Assembly (NCBI GenBank): GCA_036939755.1 | Contig: JALLAZ010001512.1 | Coordinates: 1 to 11,739, forward strand | Origin: Stephanodiscus triporus | Lineage: Eukaryota > Bacillariophyta > Thalassiosirophyceae > Thalassiosirales > Thalassiosiraceae | Reading direction: 5' to 3' | Length of the DNA stretch: 11,739 bases | Shown: piece after piece, positions 7,503-11,739 of the stretch | Layout of the letters: the number at the start of each line of letters is the position of its first letter | Numbering within the stretch: the stretch's first letter is position 1 | Position numbers and translations under genes: made by a program | Notes under the pieces: model-generated | What the model saw: only the letters and a program-made list of their open reading frames with translations | Databases searched by the model: none | Told to the model about the DNA's origin: nothing

Positions 7503-10121
7503 CTACCAGTCAAACTTCTCTACCGACAAACCAACTCCAAACTTGCGGCTGAAATCCTTCAGTTGGTCCAATACCGATTGTGCCCCACCACAGTACAACA
7601 TATTCCAGTTCTTAGCTGAGAACTTGCCATCGCCCTGCAAATGTTTCTTGATACCGAACTCATCCTTTAGCTGCTCTGACTGGAGTTTTTTGCTCACTTC
7701 AAACATTTCACGGCATGTGCTCATACGCTGATATCCATGCTTGACAGTGGCAATAGAGGATTTCTCTTCTGCGTCTGATCCCTCGAGCATGAGGTTGAAG
7801 AATACTTCAAAAGTGTCGCGATCTAACTCGCCATCCCCACTGATGTCAACCTTCTCAAAATTCATTGCGATTTGGTTCGTAACCAACTCGAAATCAACGC
7901 CAAGCAAATGCCTCATTGTTGATTTGACTCCGTGATAGTTTACAGCATCAACGTTGCACTCCAATCCCTCATTGTAATAGGTGGATGCCTTTACTGTATA
8001 TTCGTAAAGTTGGTCCAACGTGTAAATGCTGAGAGCCTTTTCAAGTAGAAGCCTTGATAGAATTATTGCAGGCATTCGCGTCAATACCTTCTTGGGGAGC
8101 TCCTCTGGTAGGCCTGTACCTGTTGCAAAGGAGGCAATAATACCGCTAATGGTACGCTCGAGGTTTGGGCGGCTATTGAAAATAAAGATGTTTGGTGGAA
8201 TATCATCTCTCAAGATGAGCGACCGATGCCCTGTGTAATAGATGAGCGTGTATCCATCGCGTCCAAAATCGACGCTATGGAGAAAGTGTTCAATTAAACC
8301 GGCATCCCGGCAGATCCAAACAAGGTTCAATCGGCGGCTTGTGTTAGAGTACTGCTTGATCAGTGAAATGGCAGGCGTGACACCAATTCCAGACGCCACC
8401 GCGACTAAGTTCTCGCTATCCATGGCTGGTGAGCTGAAGGGTGATAAGTAGGGCCCGACAACAAATGCAGGCTTATGTGTAGGCACAGTGATTGCCTCCA
8501 TTAATTTTCCTGTCCAGTCTCCACACTTATAAATGCAAATCGATGAATGATTTGGCTTGGTGCACGGAAAGACAGTAAAGGCGTGAAATTGGTACTTGGA
8601 TAGCCACGGTAGCATCAAGTAGACATATGCCGAGTTTTGCTTGCCAAATCCTGGCGGATTCTCAAAGGAGATGAGGCACGACGTATCACTCAATCGTTGA
8701 AAGTGTGCCGATTCGAGCAAATGACATGTGAAAAAGACTTCCGCCATCTTGTCAGCCACATAGACAAATAATGGAATTCCAACGAGCCAGAAGATGCGTT
8801 GGGGAGCATGAAACATTAGTGCGACACCCCATACAATGCAGAGATAGTGTAGAAGCTTGCGCCATTCAAAGGATATACGTTTCTTGAGATAGGGCACCGT
8901 CATTGGTAATACGATGAAGGGAGTGACAACTACTGCGATCAAACCAGTGATGCCCGTTTTGCTTGTCCACAGAAGCTGTTGACAGAGAGTGAGATTGTTA
9001 GAAGGCAAAAGAAATTAAGGCACTCCAGCATTGATGATAGTACCTCTAGGTGCACTCACCTCGATATCATTATTCCTTCTAGCCCATCTCAAGATATGAA
9101 AGAAAGTATGACTCGTACTCTCAAACCCGACGATAATACCAAACAAGGAATGCACACGGTGATAATCGGAAAAATTGATCCAGCACCGTAGTGCGGTCTT
9201 CTGGAGAAAATTGTTGAGGTTATTTGCCTTGCTCATGAACATCAACACGTAAAGTGGATAAGCAGCCCAGGCGGTAGAGCGCGCAATCGTCAGAAAGATC
9301 ATGGAGAGCAAATCGTCGGCACAAATGGTTTCACGTGGGCAGATGCAGGATTGTAATCCCTGGCAGCCATTGGACCACGGCATCGCTGCAATAGTTTTAG
9401 TGGGCATGCGTGCTCCCATTGGGTATGGCGCCCAAAGGGTGATTATACATGCTATCATGCTGATGAGCGAAAAAAGGAAAACTCCATGCCACCATCTGTC
9501 ACTAGGGAGTAGACTGCCATCTTTTTCTTCATCATCCTTTCGAAGAAAATCGTATGTGGGGAACTGGAGACGTGATTTGCAACTACTATCTAATAAAGAT
9601 GTTCCCGTCTTCGTGCCAGTTCCGAAAGAAAATCGTCTACGAGGGAAGCCGCCTGAGCGTTCGCCACTTCGGGAGCGTGGTCGCCAACTGCTCGCTCTTG
9701 GAGGAGAGTATGACCTCTTTGATCTGCTCCGGCTGTCACTGTCGCATGTGCTGGTGGTGGGGTCGGTGCCAGACGACGATATGATACTCATGAACTCATC
9801 TGAGGACGAAGATTCAAGCGATGATGCTCTGCGTAGCGATGACCTTTGCCGTGGTTTGTTTGGCTCGGGCAACGTTGGCGTGCCAGATTCCACATCATAA
9901 GAGTAGTCTTTCAACAGGGCAGAGCTCCTCGAGGCATCCCGTGTGAAATGTTCCAAACTGCTGACATAGATTGACGACCGAGTAGATTCGTCCGAGCCAT
10001 GTTCGTCATCTGGATTGGCGTCCTCTATCAACTTGCCGAGCTCAGCTTGCAGCTCGCGCAGCTGGTCGAGACGAATAGATGCGGCCAGTTCATTGGATGC
10101 TTGGCGTTTGTTAGACGGCAT
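7503..10121 (-). CDS. NADPH oxidase / ferric-reductase-like flavocytochrome with EF-hand insert (2 exons, 844 aa)
   Basis: A membrane flavocytochrome expected to move electrons from NADPH through FAD and two hemes to oxygen (superoxide) or ferric iron. Exons are 10121-9060 and 8975-7503. Residues 1-205 are a soluble, Ser/Arg-rich tail with an LRELQAEL coiled-coil-like start. Six membrane spans follow (about 211-230, 271-296, 322-345, 359-385, 393-412, 414-428). Histidines 324/338 and 397/410 have the 14- and 13-residue spacing of NOX heme ligands. HAFT (485-488) is the FAD motif (usually HPFT), GPYLSPF (528-534) and ASGIGVTP (548-555) match FAD/NADPH motifs, and YCGG (815-818) replaces the usual CGP. 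Between SRPN (622-625) and YCGG lies an insert of about 180 residues with an EF-hand-like loop, DISGDGELDRDT (731-742), lacking Glu at position 12. In plant RBOH and NOX5, EF-hands are N-terminal. NOX versus ferric reductase cannot be settled by sequence; heme spacing favours NOX. Confidence 0.88.
8976..9059 (-). other. NOX intron (84 nt, phase 0)
   Basis: On the minus strand the donor is ATCGAG|GTGAGTGC and the acceptor CTCTGTCAACAG|CTTCTG. Splicing joins NNDIE to LLWTSKTGITGL and restores the fourth membrane span. Length is a multiple of 3, but an in-frame TAA (9017-9015) inside it would end the protein after the third span if retained. Confidence 0.9.
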
Positions 10122-10250
10122 GATTGCTTTTGCGTGGATCTCACGCTGAATACTATTCGGGGGATTAGGCGTGGTGAAGAATAAAAAATATTGTACTCTC
10201 CAAGGTTAAAACACATCGGGACTCCGTGGCGAGGAGGCCGGGGGGGGGGG
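10122..10250 (-). promoter_or_regulatory. NOX upstream region
   Basis: This short stretch precedes the NOX start codon and should contain its 5' UTR and core promoter. I see no clear TATA box or repeated motif. It ends at a 12-base G-run (10240-10251) that marks the start of the GC-rich tract. Confidence 0.3.
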
Positions 10251-11090
10251 GATCGGAGGGTGGCGCGCGATGGCCATATCGTGTGGACGGAGCCATCCTT
10301 CGGGCGCGGCGTCGCGCCGTTGCCCGTACGGATACGCGTGCCCTCGTGATGGACGAAAGGGTCGTCGAAAAATCGCATGAGGTGTTGTACTGAATCGGCT
10401 CTCGGGATATCGAGGCGATTCGGCGATCGAATTACGTGTGTACTGAGCTCAGGAAGGCGCGTGCCGTCTCGTGGTCAACCTCTGGACGGGGCGCGCGGTG
10501 ATGACCTCTTGGCTTGGAGCTTGCCCTGCGCGGCGCTGCCTTCCCGCCCCGTGTGGATGTGAGTACCAGAAGCTACGGAGGAGTCCGTAGAAGATAGAAG
10601 TACGTAGATACTGTCCAAGTAAAGGGCGCTTGTTCACCGCGTCGTGATGTCGTGGTCGTCGCTCGCCGCCGCCGCCTAAGGTACGCGGCGGGGACGTCGG
10701 CGAGCGACGGGGGGGAGGTACGGGGGGATGCAAGTCGAAGGAGGAGGAGGAGGAGTAGGAGAGGGCGGGTACGTGACCCTCGGCAAGCCCGCATACGACG
10801 AGTGCCCCGTAAATGGCGATGACGACGACTAAGCCAACTGGAGCGTCGGTCTGTTCATGCGCGACGCCGATCCGCAGGGGGGGTGCTGTCCCCCGTCGTT
10901 TCCGTACTCGTGCGCGACGTCAACGGCTGCGATCCCGACGATGTCGTCTCGTGTGCCAGCCGTCAGAGCGTAACGTTCGGGAACGAATGGCAGGACGCGA
11001 TGATGGGAACGTGGCCGATCGAGGTGAAAGATCACGGCATCAGATACCACGCGTGGGTGATCGGCGGGCGGGCACATGATGATGATGTGA
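10250..11090 (+). pseudogene. Possible decayed or frameshifted gene in a GC-rich tract
   Basis: I do not recognise the family. Protein-like segments on the + strand appear in shifting frames: DGHIVWTEPSFGRGVAPLP (about 10269-10325), RLVVNLWTGRAVM (about 10470-10503), YVTLGKPAYDECPVNGDDDD (about 10770-10829), then, after a TAA at 10830-10832, ANWSVGLFMRDADPQGG (10833-10883), and last an open segment from 10883 (VSVLVRDVNGCDPDDVVSC... and TFGNEWQDAMMGTWPIEVKD). The last two are joined by one frame shift exactly at a run of seven G (10877-10883), so an added or lost G there, by mutation or assembly error, would explain the break. After about 11075 the frame continues into low-complexity sequence. 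It could be a pseudogene, a gene with introns I cannot place, or a chance effect of high GC. Confidence 0.35.
10658..10708. repeat. Two-tier GC-rich inverted repeat
   Basis: GTCGCTCGCCG (10658-10668) pairs with CGGCGAGCGAC (10698-10708). Inside it, CCGCCGC (10669-10675) pairs with GCGGCGG (10685-10691). The result is a strong hairpin with a 6-nt bulge on one side. Function is unknown. Confidence 0.7.
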
Positions 11091-11164
11091 TCATGGTCAT
11101 GATGGTGTATTACAAAGACTCAATATGTATGTACCATGGGGCGTACATTGACTCACAATCTTGA

Positions 11165-11569
11165 CTTGAATTGTTGAGGTCTGATAATTCAAATAGTTAT
11201 CATCGGCTCGTCCGTTGCCATTTTCCTTGGGGTCATGTTACCTAGTCATAATATGACCACTCTACATCAAAAATATAGCAATGGAAAACAATCACAATAA
11301 ATGATAAACTGTCTCGGCTAATTACATTATCGTAGACTGGGGGGATAAGGGGGGTAAAGGAATGTGACGCTTGTGAGAAAAGCCCAGCCCCCCTTTCCCC
11401 CCCAGCTAACCCTACTAAGCTATCATGTGCATTAACAAACTCCTAAGCTGTCGATGTGCGCTCGTCTCGCTCCATGGCCATCACTAAACAAATAACAAAC
11501 TACACTGTCGAATCCCCACAACATACTACAGACCAGGCAGATAATGTTCACGTATGCACATTAAGTTCC
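11165..11569. other. AT-rich gene-free stretch with G/C runs
   Basis: Composition drops to AT-rich after the GC-rich tract. No frame is convincing. It holds G-runs at about 11339-11360 and C-runs at about 11388-11403. The right part is presumably the 3' UTR of the gene ending at 11570. Confidence 0.5.
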
Positions 11570-11739
11570 TCACTTGGTGTATACAATAGCTCCATTCCAA
11601 TTATATCCAGTGAAAGCATCGCCAAATGGGTAAGCGTTAGCCGTGCCACCATAAACGATGAGATCGCCATCCTCAATGACAATTGGGCTTCCTGGATTAG
11701 ATTCACTAAAAAGCACTTGTCCTGGATCCTGAAATGTGA
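11570..11739 (-). CDS. C-terminal end of a protein, possibly beta-propeller (partial)
   Basis: On the minus strand an open frame enters from the right edge and ends with TGA at 11572-11570, giving about 55 residues. It contains GSPIVIEDGDLIVYGGTANA and ends NWNGAIVYTK. The pattern GxPIVxxGxLxVYGG followed by GAIVY resembles the last blade of PQQ-type or similar beta-propeller proteins, but one partial blade is weak evidence. Composition is ordinary and the frame reads as real coding sequence. CATTTCAG|GATCC at the right edge could be an intron acceptor, in which case the exon starts at about 11729. The rest of the gene is outside the window. Confidence 0.6.
   Translation of the reverse strand, partial: TFQDPGQVLFSESNPGSPIVIEDGDLIVYGGTANAYPFGDAFTGYNWNGAIVYTK

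Noticed and set aside
7048..7552. Short + strand open frames between the two main genes
   Set aside because: No coding character; they fall in the presumed 3' UTRs and overlap the end of the NOX gene.
9301..9900. Open frame of 199 codons on the + strand
   Set aside because: It is antisense to NOX exon 1, which has clear membrane spans and heme histidines.
9015..10121. Separate gene for the N-terminal part of the NOX
   Set aside because: A GT...AG intron at 9059-8976 joins it in frame to the downstream part and completes the six-span heme domain.

Overview
The window is eukaryotic nuclear DNA, most likely from a diatom or a close stramenopile. The signs are short spliceosomal introns (79-90 nt, GT...AG), an NADPH oxidase of the type I associate with diatoms, Ser/Asp/Gly-rich low-complexity coding sequence, and no bacterial operon layout or Shine-Dalgarno signals. 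I cannot name the species from sequence alone.

Layout. Positions 1-1954 hold no intact gene. There are direct-repeat fragments (161-270 and 1791-1853), a decayed coding relic (about 430-1250) that looks like a mobile-element protein, and a compact hairpin-rich block (1274-1773) with 13-nt inverted ends and an internal 27-28 nt minisatellite carrying TTAGGG. A CCCCG tandem repeat and an AT-rich leader follow, just before the first gene. Positions 1955-7046 (+) are a three-exon gene for a 1640-residue karyopherin-beta of the importin-13/transportin-3 type. Its first 2.6 kb is very GC-rich and full of triplet repeats; the rest has ordinary composition. Positions 7503-10121 (-) are a two-exon gene for an 844-residue NADPH oxidase/ferric-reductase-like membrane flavocytochrome. 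It is convergent with the karyopherin gene across 456 bp. Both spliced models are new joins of shorter open frames, made by finding frame-consistent GT...AG introns.

Positions 10122-11164 are a short NOX upstream region and then a GC-rich tract with protein-like fragments on the + strand in shifting frames, possibly a decayed or frameshifted gene. Positions 11165-11569 are AT-rich noncoding DNA with G-runs. At 11570-11739 (-) is the C-terminal end of a third gene, possibly a beta-propeller protein, running out of the window.

The genes show no common pathway: one moves cargo through nuclear pores and one makes superoxide or reduces metal at a membrane. The best targets for follow-up are the NOX, whose NADPH-binding domain is split by a roughly 180-residue insert with an EF-hand-like loop, and the sharp composition switch inside the karyopherin gene.
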